Assembly (NCBI GenBank): GCA_016839865.1
Contig: JAEOTN010000208.1
Coordinates: forward strand, 1-10,949
Origin: Promethearchaeota archaeon
Lineage (GTDB): Archaea; Asgardarchaeota; Lokiarchaeia; Sigynarchaeales; MK-D1
DNA: 10,949 nucleotides
Direction: 5' to 3'
A program made the position numbers and the translations under genes. Shown piece by piece: positions 1-6,327 of the stretch. Position 1 is the first letter of the stretch. Every line of letters starts with the position of its first letter. Below the pieces are notes generated by a model. That model did not search any database. It saw only the letters and a program-made list of their open reading frames with translations, and was not told the origin of the DNA.

Positions 1-3
1 CAT
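1..3 (-). CDS. Start codon of a further operon gene, cut by the window edge
   Basis: On the minus strand the 414-aa gene ends in TAA (complement 6-8), followed by two bases and then an ATG at complement 1-3. The spacing matches the 0-2 base junctions seen between the other genes of this cassette, so a fifth gene probably begins here and runs off the left edge. Only the start codon is visible, so nothing can be said about its product. Confidence 0.35.
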
Positions 4-5
4 TA

Positions 6-1250
6 TTATTCCTCAATTATACTTGTTATAAATTTTGATACATCTTCAATGAGCAATTTCATTCTTGGAATTTGTGAACCAATTGAGCTGAATATTTCTT
101 TTCTATATTGTACGGAATCTCTAATCTTGGTTCTATCAATTCCTAAATATTTGTCAAAGCAGATGAGTTTCATCATATATGGGAGTATTTTTTCTTCAGT
201 TTTTAGATCTGTAAAAATCGAGTAAAAAATATTCTCTTCTGATATAAATGTTGATAATGCAGCATTATACAGCACTAATGCTACATTTGAGCTTATCCAA
301 TTTATGAGTTCTTTGGAAATAAAACCTCGTTTGTAGGAAAGTTTAGCTAGATACATTAACACTAAAGTTTCGTTGCTGAGTTGTGGGATGATTCTCTCTT
401 TTGTTTCTGTTATTGATTCTCTGCGAAAATAATTATGAGGTTCTCCTGATTGAATTAGCTTCTGAGTAGGTCCAATGAAGATTTCATGTACTAATTGTAA
501 TTCCATTCTCTTTAGAATTCTGTTCAGATTAGTCTCTTCCTTATTTGCAATTGAATCAATGAAAGGTAAAAATATTTCATCCTTCATTACTACAGGAATT
601 TCGACTGTTTCATCTTTGGGAGCTTCAATGTAATTTGGATCCAAATTAAATAAAGATGTAATTTCGTTGATTAGTTTGTACATTATGGAAGTTAGAGCAG
701 GAGTTTCAAAACCCTCATCTTTTTCCCTATAAGAACTAGTAGGCATGAGTAGATGTCTTTGAACTTCATAATATTCAATTGATTTCTCTATTAAGTGATC
801 ATAAACCTCTTGAAGGGAATTTCTTCGCGGAAATATTTGTTCTTGGATGTATTGAGTTATTTGAAATAGAGATGTTTCTTTGTATTTTGACTGATCGGGA
901 GTTGTTAGAGACGCTAAGAAATCCAAAAATTCAATGGATTCTTCAAAATCATCAATGATAATATCACGTATTTCTTCAAGATCCGTAGTTGAGTTTAATT
1001 CCTCAACACATTCCCAAATTCGAGAGAACAAATCTCTGCGATATAATGCACTAAATTCAGAGATAGCTTTAACTTTGCCTAAGGATCGTTTATCTTCTTT
1101 AGCTAGATATTCAGTAATTTTTGTATTATCGTTTAGATCTTCTGGAATTAAATCAATCATAAATTTTAACGATTGATCAAATAATGGGCGCATATTTTGT
1201 ATATAGCTTTGATAGTACGGATAAATTTCCATCCAAGATTCACGAACCAT
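6..1250 (-). CDS. Unrecognised 414-aa helical protein, fourth gene of the cassette; paralog-like to its upstream neighbour
   Basis: I do not recognise this protein. It looks soluble and mostly alpha-helical, with many Glu, Asp, Ile and Leu residues, no signal peptide, no clear membrane segment and no cysteine cluster. It resembles the 373-aa protein encoded just upstream: both start with Trp6-x-Glu-Ile and Gln14. Both also carry a block with Ser-x-Lys-Arg, then Ile-Asn-x-Ile, then a hydrophobic Ala-Leu stretch (about residues 294-333 here). Both end in a similar helical segment (about 338-412). The ATG overlaps the upstream TAA by one base (TAATG), which implies translational coupling. The Shine-Dalgarno match is weak. 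The open frame is certain; the function is unknown. Confidence 0.85.
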   Translation of the reverse strand: MVRESWMEIYPYYQSYIQNMRPLFDQSLKFMIDLIPEDLNDNTKITEYLAKEDKRSLGKVKAISEFSALYRRDLFSRIWECVEELNSTTDLEEIRDIIIDDFEESIEFLDFLASLTTPDQSKYKETSLFQITQYIQEQIFPRRNSLQEVYDHLIEKSIEYYEVQRHLLMPTSSYREKDEGFETPALTSIMYKLINEITSLFNLDPNYIEAPKDETVEIPVVMKDEIFLPFIDSIANKEETNLNRILKRMELQLVHEIFIGPTQKLIQSGEPHNYFRRESITETKERIIPQLSNETLVLMYLAKLSYKRGFISKELINWISSNVALVLYNAALSTFISEENIFYSIFTDLKTEEKILPYMMKLICFDKYLGIDRTKIRDSVQYRKEIFSSIGSQIPRMKLLIEDVSKFITSIIEE

Positions 1251-2371
1251 TATTCATTTCCACTCTCCGCACCTAATATGATTTCGCTGAAGATATTCGA
1301 TATTTCTACAAATATGGGAATTTCTACTCTACACATGTTTCCTAAGACCCATTTATTGACATCTTTTAGTAAAAACTGAGCTTGCAGGTGAACGTTGATA
1401 TTTTTTTCCGTTAGGATAATTTTATCCAACCAGTTAATACCTCCAACACGATATGCTATGATTTGCACTAATGGGGTCATTAAGTCACTTAAAATATTTT
1501 TGGTTAGCCATGATTTTGGAATTATGCTCATAGATTTTGGATTAAAATGGCTATCTCTATTTATGGGGTTGGTTTCATCCACTTCTAATTTAGGCATAAA
1601 ACTCAATAATAATATTAGCGCAAAAATTGCACAAATCCCGTTAATTGCGTATTTGTCTAGGGTTTTGCGTTTCACTGACTGGGTTGCGAGAAAATAACTA
1701 ATAAACACCATTTTATCAAATTCATCAGTAATTACTTTCTCTCCATTTTCTAAAATCTGGAGATATTTTCCTTCTAACATTGAGGTGATTTCATCCGGAA
1801 AAGAATAAAATTTATAGTCCTTAGGTTTTCCATCTCGTATATCTTGTTCTACATGCAAAGTTTCGTGCTGAAGTCCTAAAAACTCCGCAATTTTTCCCAA
1901 ACGTTCCATTATATATTTACGGGGTTTATTGGGGTCACCGAACATTGCATAAAACTGATGATCTACAATTTTGAAATCACGACGTTTCTTGAATGCTTCC
2001 ACAAGATTATCAATCATTCTGCGATCGGTACCGCCAAACAGTGTTTTTCCTTGGGAACTAATGAACCCATCAATTAATTCACTGATAATAGTATCTTGTT
2101 CTAGAGTACGAGCTTGGAGGATTTGGTTGAAAGCTGCAATATGATCATCTGTGTTGGGAAACAAACGCGTTTGTATCGAGTCATTTATCATGGAGATAAT
2201 TAATTCTCCATTATTACGAGGAAGATAATCCCGAATTTGGGTAAATTTACTTACTAAGCGATCTTTTGCACCGGGGATATTCTCTACATCTCTCTCGTTT
2301 AATTTTTCAATAGATGCAGTTAATCCATTTTGAAAGTTTTCTAAGATTTCATTCCACACAGATAATGCCAT
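1250..2371 (-). CDS. Unrecognised 373-aa protein, third gene of the cassette; paralog-like to its downstream neighbour
   Basis: Function not recognised. The protein is predicted to be mainly helical. A strongly hydrophobic stretch lies at about residues 243-259, flanked by Lys/Arg at 234-240. It could be one membrane helix or a buried core helix; because the aligned block of the 414-aa neighbour is less hydrophobic, I lean to a buried helix. Shared landmarks with that neighbour are Trp6, Glu8, Ile9 and Gln14, the Ser-x-Lys-Arg block (Lys234-Arg235), Ile243-Asn244, and a similar C-terminal helical region (about 291-366). The ATG lies 2 bases after the TAG of the upstream zinc-ribbon gene. No good Shine-Dalgarno is visible, so coupling to upstream translation is likely. 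An enzyme motif was looked for and not seen. Confidence 0.85.
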   Translation of the reverse strand: MALSVWNEILENFQNGLTASIEKLNERDVENIPGAKDRLVSKFTQIRDYLPRNNGELIISMINDSIQTRLFPNTDDHIAAFNQILQARTLEQDTIISELIDGFISSQGKTLFGGTDRRMIDNLVEAFKKRRDFKIVDHQFYAMFGDPNKPRKYIMERLGKIAEFLGLQHETLHVEQDIRDGKPKDYKFYSFPDEITSMLEGKYLQILENGEKVITDEFDKMVFISYFLATQSVKRKTLDKYAINGICAIFALILLLSFMPKLEVDETNPINRDSHFNPKSMSIIPKSWLTKNILSDLMTPLVQIIAYRVGGINWLDKIILTEKNINVHLQAQFLLKDVNKWVLGNMCRVEIPIFVEISNIFSEIILGAESGNE

Positions 2372-2373
2372 AA

Positions 2374-3297
2374 CTAATTCATTAATCCATAAATTTTCTT
2401 TAATCCATCAATAAGGGGTTTGATTATTGTTTTATCATATATATTGGGCGATTTCACTCCTCTACGAGATTGCCATTTCAGAGATTTATTCGCATCTATA
2501 TCTATTGTTAATTGACTTTTTAGATAGGGTTGTAAATCACGTGTCCACCAATAAAATCGGAGCCATCTACGATCGGGGTTTGTCTCTTTGTAAATAACCG
2601 CAACTGCTTTCCAATCCCCAACTTGCATGTTAGTGGTAATTCCTGCAACCGGGAAATAGTAGGTGATGGGTAGGTTTTTCACAAACCGCTTAGGTAATTC
2701 TTCCGGAGGATAATGAAATTGTGGGCGCCCATCAACAATTACTAATAATTCTCCACAAACCTGATTCTCGCATTCGTAGAATTTCTTCCGTTTTTTAAGA
2801 GTTTTTCCACATTCAGGGCATTTCCGATCTGTTAATGTATAATTTAGAAATTCATCATCGCTAAGGTTGGGATCTATAGTATTCTCAACGACCCATTCAA
2901 ATTCATCGTTAAAATTTGTATCTATTTTCTCTAATGCATCAATAGTGTTTTGCAAAACTTCTTTCTTTCGTATCTTAACCATGCCCAAATGGACTCGAGC
3001 TCGTTCTTTAAAAAAAGAAATCCTACAATACTTACTATTGGGAAAATCTGGACTATGACAAAGTAACACAGCAATCATTATTTTTTCTGTTTGGTGAACG
3101 ATTATCCCTTGATCGCAGATTTCATATTTTGGATTTAGCTTAGTATTCTTCATAAACCAATCTCCAGTCGTAATCTCGAGGTCTTCTGGTTTTTCTTCTT
3201 CCTTTTTCTTATCTTGAACAATTGTCTTACATTTTGGACATTCAAAGATACCAGGTACAAGGGAGCGTAATTCTGAATCACAATTAGGACATTTCAC
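2374..3297 (-). CDS. Unrecognised 307-aa protein with two zinc ribbons, apparently an internal duplication
   Basis: Two four-cysteine zinc sites are visible: Cys3, Cys6, Cys20, Cys23 at the N-terminus, and Cys160, Cys163, Cys176, Cys181 in the middle. Each is followed by a similar beta-rich module. Matching landmarks are Gly-Ile (64-65 and 219-220), Ile/Val-Ala-Val (75-77 and 232-234), an Arg plus aromatic strand (92-96 and 247-251), and a closing helix (115-125 and 291-302). The protein therefore looks like two copies of ribbon plus domain. Zinc ribbons of this kind are common in nucleic-acid and transcription proteins, but a binding target cannot be read from the sequence. The start is GTG, overlapping the TAG of the preceding gene by one base (TAGTG), with a strong Shine-Dalgarno 9 bases upstream. 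A PC4-like strand-strand-helix fold was considered for the repeated module, without motif support. Confidence 0.85.
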   Translation of the reverse strand: MKCPNCDSELRSLVPGIFECPKCKTIVQDKKKEEEKPEDLEITTGDWFMKNTKLNPKYEICDQGIIVHQTEKIMIAVLLCHSPDFPNSKYCRISFFKERARVHLGMVKIRKKEVLQNTIDALEKIDTNFNDEFEWVVENTIDPNLSDDEFLNYTLTDRKCPECGKTLKKRKKFYECENQVCGELLVIVDGRPQFHYPPEELPKRFVKNLPITYYFPVAGITTNMQVGDWKAVAVIYKETNPDRRWLRFYWWTRDLQPYLKSQLTIDIDANKSLKWQSRRGVKSPNIYDKTIIKPLIDGLKKIYGLMN

Positions 3298-4397
3298 TAT
3301 TCATCTTCCTCCTCAAATTCAATTACTTCACGTTCAAGATCAAGATTTAGTAATTTCAACTCTTTCTCGCTATGATTTATTATGAAATCATTAGAATCCT
3401 TAAGCTTTTGTCGTATTTCAAGAATAGAGTCACGAACATATGTAGATGTTTTTTCCTCATTTTCTGTAAGCTGCTCAATAAATGTGAAATACGACATTTT
3501 TTGCTTTCTTCCTGAATAATAACTTTTAATATCTTCAATTTGGGTGTATATGTCAAAGTAAGTGGATTTTAAGAGTAATAAATCCGACAATGTCGCTTTC
3601 CATGTTAAAAAAATCTGAGTTTTTTCAGGAGGATCAAATTTCATTGGTAGGTTTTTTGATTTTGATATAACATACTCTAATATCTCAACATCTTTTTGTT
3701 GGATTGCTTTTTTCAGTTTTTGCATGAATTTCGAATTCAGAATATCCGAATAGAAAATTTTCAGCCGTTTATTAATAGAATTTTCCAATTCAGTTGTCTT
3801 AGATTCAATATCCACTACAAATCGTTCAAGACGTAACGATAAATAGGGATTTCCTAAAAAAAACAGTATGTCATATAATTCGTCATCTAATGCAAAATCT
3901 TCATCATATTTGTGAACCATTGGATGAGTAACATTGCTAATCTCACAGGGGATACCTCGTAGTTTCTTCAAGGAGTCGTTAATTTTTTTCAAAGTGACAA
4001 TCGGAAAATTTGGTTTTATCATTCGCAGTAATCCCTCAGCAGAGAACATGACCTTTTCTCCTTCAATATAAACTTCATCAGATAGTAATTTTATTGTAAA
4101 ATCAGGAGGTTTTTGTTCGAATATAGTGTAGGATTCGATATTCTTCACCAGATTATAAGCAAATAGTTCCTCTATCACATCTTTAGGGAGTGTTTCTTGT
4201 AGTTCTTTTACACTGGGGTCACCAATTCGATACAATCGCTCAAATCCTTCTACAATATCGTCATCTTCCACATTTTGGTATACATGCGTTCTAACCAAGA
4301 ACATATGAAGAAGTACATATCGGATTATTGGATCATCAAACACTGATTCCAACATTCCTCGATCGATTTCTAATTCTATTGCGTTGTGAGATTCCAT
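3297..4397 (-). CDS. Unrecognised 366-aa protein with charged helical C-terminus, first gene of the cassette
   Basis: No family recognised. The N-terminal half (about residues 10-160) mixes helices and a few strands. The stretch about 185-245 is helical and lysine-rich. The C-terminal 60 residues form a charged helix, possibly a coiled coil, and end in a run of acidic residues. There is no signal peptide and no cysteine cluster. It is the promoter-proximal gene of the minus-strand cassette and is transcribed away from the Elf1 gene across a 215-base gap. The ATG at complement 4395-4397 is preceded by a weak purine-rich Shine-Dalgarno (AAGGA, about 4409-4413). Its stop codon shares a base with the GTG of the zinc-ribbon gene, so the two are probably co-translated and may interact; that is inference. 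Confidence 0.85.
   Translation of the reverse strand: MESHNAIELEIDRGMLESVFDDPIIRYVLLHMFLVRTHVYQNVEDDDIVEGFERLYRIGDPSVKELQETLPKDVIEELFAYNLVKNIESYTIFEQKPPDFTIKLLSDEVYIEGEKVMFSAEGLLRMIKPNFPIVTLKKINDSLKKLRGIPCEISNVTHPMVHKYDEDFALDDELYDILFFLGNPYLSLRLERFVVDIESKTTELENSINKRLKIFYSDILNSKFMQKLKKAIQQKDVEILEYVISKSKNLPMKFDPPEKTQIFLTWKATLSDLLLLKSTYFDIYTQIEDIKSYYSGRKQKMSYFTFIEQLTENEEKTSTYVRDSILEIRQKLKDSNDFIINHSEKELKLLNLDLEREVIEFEEEDE
3307..3314 (-). promoter_or_regulatory. Shine-Dalgarno for the zinc-ribbon gene, supporting its GTG start
   Basis: On the minus strand GAGGAGGA lies 9 bases before the GTG at complement 3295-3297, inside the last codons of the preceding gene. It is the strongest ribosome-binding signal in the cassette. 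It supports this GTG, which places the first zinc-ribbon cysteine at residue 3. Confidence 0.7.
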
Positions 4398-4431
4398 TTG
4401 ATTTTTTTCCTTTTGTTATTTCGTGATGTAT

Positions 4432-4462
4432 TAGTATATCCCGAAAGAATGAGTTATATTTG
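4432..4462 (-). promoter_or_regulatory. Candidate TATA elements for the minus-strand cassette
   Basis: Two AT-rich candidates read on the minus strand: GATATACTA (complement 4432-4440) and AAATATAA (within complement 4454-4462). A start about 25 bases downstream of the first would give an almost leaderless transcript. The second would leave a leader of about 35 bases containing the weak AAGGA before the ATG at 4397. The sequence alone does not decide between them. Confidence 0.35.
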
Positions 4463-4478
4463 TATTGTAAAGCTCAGA

Positions 4479-4530
4479 GGGTAATTGTATTAACAGATAG
4501 AAGCATAGGACTTAAATTTTTCGATTACCC
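4479..4530. repeat. Inverted repeat in the divergent promoter region
   Basis: GGGTAATTG (4479-4487) pairs with CGATTACCC (4522-4530): nine pairs including one G-T wobble, of which seven are perfect, separated by 34 bases. It lies between the two divergent promoters of the cassette and the Elf1 gene. It could be a split operator or an RNA hairpin. The rest of the 215-base gap (4398-4612) holds only AT-rich promoter-like sequence. Confidence 0.35.
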
Positions 4531-4555
4531 ACGTGTTAAACCACAAAATTTATTT
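4511..4555 (+). promoter_or_regulatory. Candidate TATA elements for the Elf1 gene
   Basis: Two TATA-like stretches read on the plus strand: CTTAAATTTTT (4511-4521) and AAAATTTATTT (4545-4555). The second would place the transcript start near 4578, leaving a leader of about 35 bases before the ATG at 4613. No Shine-Dalgarno precedes that ATG. Confidence 0.35.
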
Positions 4556-4612
4556 GGGATAAAGGATTCTGCTGCATAGCAAGTTACATTTCTAAAGAGC
4601 GTTGAAAAAATC

Positions 4613-5227
4613 ATGGGAAGAAGGAAAAGGAAGAAAGTTGTATACAAACCAGTTCGAAGATTACCACGAGTGTTCAACTGTCCTTCATGTGGGCATAAAA
4701 CCATTAAGACACGTATCGAAAAGGATAAAACCAGAGCTTTCGTTATCTGCGGATTCTGCGGATTAGAACAAGAAGTGGAAGCGTCTCAAATCACCGAACC
4801 AGTAGACGCTTTTGGAGATTTCATTGATATATATTTTAAAGGTCAAGAATATAATCGGTTACTTAAACGTGCTCAACGACTCGAGGCAAAACAGCACTTT
4901 TCCGAGTTAGCACTTGTGTATGAAATTCTCTCAGAAATATGCAAAGACAATTCTAATGAAGCATTAAAAGAATACGAAACGAATCATTTAGAAGAAGACA
5001 TGAAGAATGCTCAACAATGGAAAGCTCAATCTGATGAATATTTTCGGTTATCGCGAGACATCTATCAGAAATTGGATTTGAAAGAACTTGAAGATGGAAT
5101 TGATGACGATATCTATGAGGATGTTGAAGATCAACAATATTCCGACGGGAAATCCGGATCTAAACCAAAACGTGGAAGAGATCTGGATGAGATTTTGGAT
5201 GACAAAGGATTTCTTGAATTAGATTAA
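4613..5227 (+). CDS. elf1: Elf1-type transcription elongation factor with long acidic C-terminal extension
   Basis: Residues 1-80 match the Elf1 family: a basic N-terminus (Gly-Arg-Arg-Lys-Arg-Lys), a zinc ribbon with Cys23, Cys26, Cys46 and Cys49, and the signature Thr-Glu-Pro-Val-Asp with Asp-Phe-Ile-Asp following (61-72). This corresponds to the Ser-Glu-Pro-Val-Asp motif of eukaryotic Elf1. In eukaryotes Elf1 binds elongating RNA polymerase II near the downstream DNA and helps passage through nucleosomes; a similar role with archaeal RNA polymerase is inferred. The protein is 204 aa, much longer than the compact core. Residues about 78-155 form extra helices, and residues about 160-204 are highly acidic apart from a short Lys/Arg patch near 183-189. 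It is monocistronic or read through into the downstream regulator, and is divergent from the unknown cassette. Confidence 0.88.
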   Translation: MGRRKRKKVVYKPVRRLPRVFNCPSCGHKTIKTRIEKDKTRAFVICGFCGLEQEVEASQITEPVDAFGDFIDIYFKGQEYNRLLKRAQRLEAKQHFSELALVYEILSEICKDNSNEALKEYETNHLEEDMKNAQQWKAQSDEYFRLSRDIYQKLDLKELEDGIDDDIYEDVEDQQYSDGKSGSKPKRGRDLDEILDDKGFLELD

Positions 5228-5234
5228 CCGTTAT

Positions 5235-5249
5235 GAATTGATTCAATTC
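5235..5249. repeat. Perfect 15-base palindrome upstream of the COG1395 regulator
   Basis: GAATTGA-T-TCAATTC is a perfect 7-1-7 palindrome lying 12 bases before the TATA-like element at 5262-5270. Such a site is a natural binding place for a dimeric helix-turn-helix protein. The gene downstream encodes one, so autoregulation is a reasonable guess. A terminator for the Elf1 gene is less likely because no T-run follows. Confidence 0.5.
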
Positions 5250-5261
5250 GTATTAAAAGAA

Positions 5262-5270
5262 TTATTTATA
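5262..5270 (+). promoter_or_regulatory. TATA box for the COG1395 regulator / RNase HII operon
   Basis: TTATTTATA is followed by the TTG start codon at 5318. A transcript start about 25 bases downstream (near 5293) would leave a leader of about 25 bases. It lies between the 15-base palindrome and the second inverted repeat. Confidence 0.5.
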
Positions 5271-5271
5271 G

Positions 5272-5310
5272 CCCTTGGATCTTTCTCTACTCTATTAAAC
5301 CAACCAAGGG
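5272..5310. repeat. Inverted repeat CCCTTGG/CCAAGGG around the transcript start, right arm at the ribosome-binding site
   Basis: CCCTTGG (5272-5278) and CCAAGGG (5304-5310) are perfect 7-base arms spaced 25 bases apart, centre to centre 32 bases, about three helical turns. The right arm overlaps the only Shine-Dalgarno-like purines (AAGGG, 5306-5310) before the TTG at 5318. As DNA it could be a pair of operator half-sites. As RNA it could hide the ribosome-binding site, but only in transcripts starting upstream of 5272, for example readthrough from elf1. Confidence 0.4.
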
Positions 5311-5317
5311 TGCTTTT

Positions 5318-6322
5318 TTGACAACGCAAACTGCTAAAGTTGTAGACAAAGTAGAGAAGTCTCTTCATGATGGTTCCTATTTTACCACCAGAATTGTTAA
5401 TTCTCCCACGATAAATTGTTGTGATCTATTTGCTACGTCTTCAGATAGACAGACATCCTTGGTAACAAAAGTTGTGGAAAACATTGATACCACAGATAGA
5501 GATCTACTCACTGAATTACTATTATTAGGGTATTTTTTAAAAGCTACTCCATTATTAGTTGGATTTTTTAATCGACGTAATGAATTGGAAGATAATACTA
5601 TCTATTTTCGACTAGATGGACATATCGTTGCATTAAACTACAACACATTCAATCAAGTCATTCGACACAATATCCATCCTCAAAGAATTGCAAAACGAGG
5701 AGGGTATATGTATCAGATTAACGGAGAAGAATTGAAACAATTACGAGAAGAGTATCAGTTTTCCCGTAAATCACTATCTGAACGTATACAAGTTTCAACG
5801 AAAACAATTGCAGAATATGAACGTCACAAGTTCATTAAGAGTCAAGTTCACCATGTAGAGATGTTAGAAGATATTTTTCATAAGGATTTGAAACAAACAT
5901 TTTGCATTTTCGATATACCAAAGAAAAAGAAAAAAATTGTCCAAAATCGACCATCTTCACATCAAAAAAACGCAGAAATTGCTGAGGAAATCTCTGAAAT
6001 TCTTTCTGAACTAGGAATCTTCCAATATTGGACAAATAATAGCCCATTTGATGTTTTTTTGGTTCTTCCAGGATCACAGAGTCGTTTACAGATTGTATCC
6101 GGTATTTTTTCAAATATCCAGCAAAAGGATCTTGACAGATTACAAAAAATTGCACAAATTGTGAAAATCAGAAATAAAATGGGTGAAGTACGTGCCATTG
6201 TTGAAGATCGTGTAGATGCAAAAGAATGCAAGAAACTTGGAGTAATTCCAGTTGAAAGTAAAAAGCTAAAACAAGCAAAGGAACCCAAGGATGTCGTGAA
6301 GATTCTTTCAAAAAAACAGTGA
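5318..6322 (+). CDS. COG1395-family helix-turn-helix transcriptional regulator
   Basis: Matches the archaeal family of putative HTH regulators (COG1395), usually around 310-330 aa. Residues about 35-125 form the N-terminal domain, with Asp-Leu-Phe-Ala (36-39), a Lys-Val-Val-Glu-Asn-Ile-Asp strand (51-57), and Leu-Glu-Asp-Asn-Thr-Ile-Tyr near 90-96. Arg-Gly-Gly-Tyr (127-130) leads into Gly-Glu-Glu-Leu-Lys-Gln-Leu-Arg (136-143), the start of an XRE-type helix-turn-helix (about 139-185) with Thr-Ile-Ala-Glu-Tyr-Glu (163-168). A C-terminal alpha/beta domain (about 218-330) resembles the nuclease-like fold seen in this family. The start is TTG: no ATG or GTG lies in frame back to the TGA at 5234-5236, and N-terminal length fits. 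The stop overlaps the RNase HII open frame. The target genes are unknown; the palindromes upstream suggest self-control. Confidence 0.82.
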   Translation: MTTQTAKVVDKVEKSLHDGSYFTTRIVNSPTINCCDLFATSSDRQTSLVTKVVENIDTTDRDLLTELLLLGYFLKATPLLVGFFNRRNELEDNTIYFRLDGHIVALNYNTFNQVIRHNIHPQRIAKRGGYMYQINGEELKQLREEYQFSRKSLSERIQVSTKTIAEYERHKFIKSQVHHVEMLEDIFHKDLKQTFCIFDIPKKKKKIVQNRPSSHQKNAEIAEEISEILSELGIFQYWTNNSPFDVFLVLPGSQSRLQIVSGIFSNIQQKDLDRLQKIAQIVKIRNKMGEVRAIVEDRVDAKECKKLGVIPVESKKLKQAKEPKDVVKILSKKQ

Positions 6323-6327
6323 TTCTA

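Noticed and set aside
1595..1645. Membrane helix in the 373-aa cassette protein (about residues 243-259)
   Set aside because: It is short, and the corresponding block in the paralog-like neighbour is less hydrophobic, so a buried core helix is as likely. Not called as a membrane protein.
934..1697. Plus-strand open frames of 60-100 codons opposite the 373-aa and 414-aa genes
   Set aside because: They lie antisense within longer, tightly packed genes, lack ribosome-binding sites, and their products look like reverse-strand shadows.
4423..4460. Possible C/D-box guide RNA (GTGATGT resembles a C box)
   Set aside because: The C box is imperfect and no D box (CTGA) lies at a suitable distance, and there is no C'/D' pair.
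4463..4545. Possible tRNA gene: a stretch like a D-arm (GCTCAGAGGG) followed by TTCGA and a CCA
   Set aside because: No matching D-stem partner, no T-stem around TTCGA, and no acceptor stem can be drawn. The resemblance is limited to short strings.
5235..5249. Terminator hairpin for the Elf1 gene
   Set aside because: The palindrome has a single-base loop as RNA and no T-run after it; an operator is the better reading.
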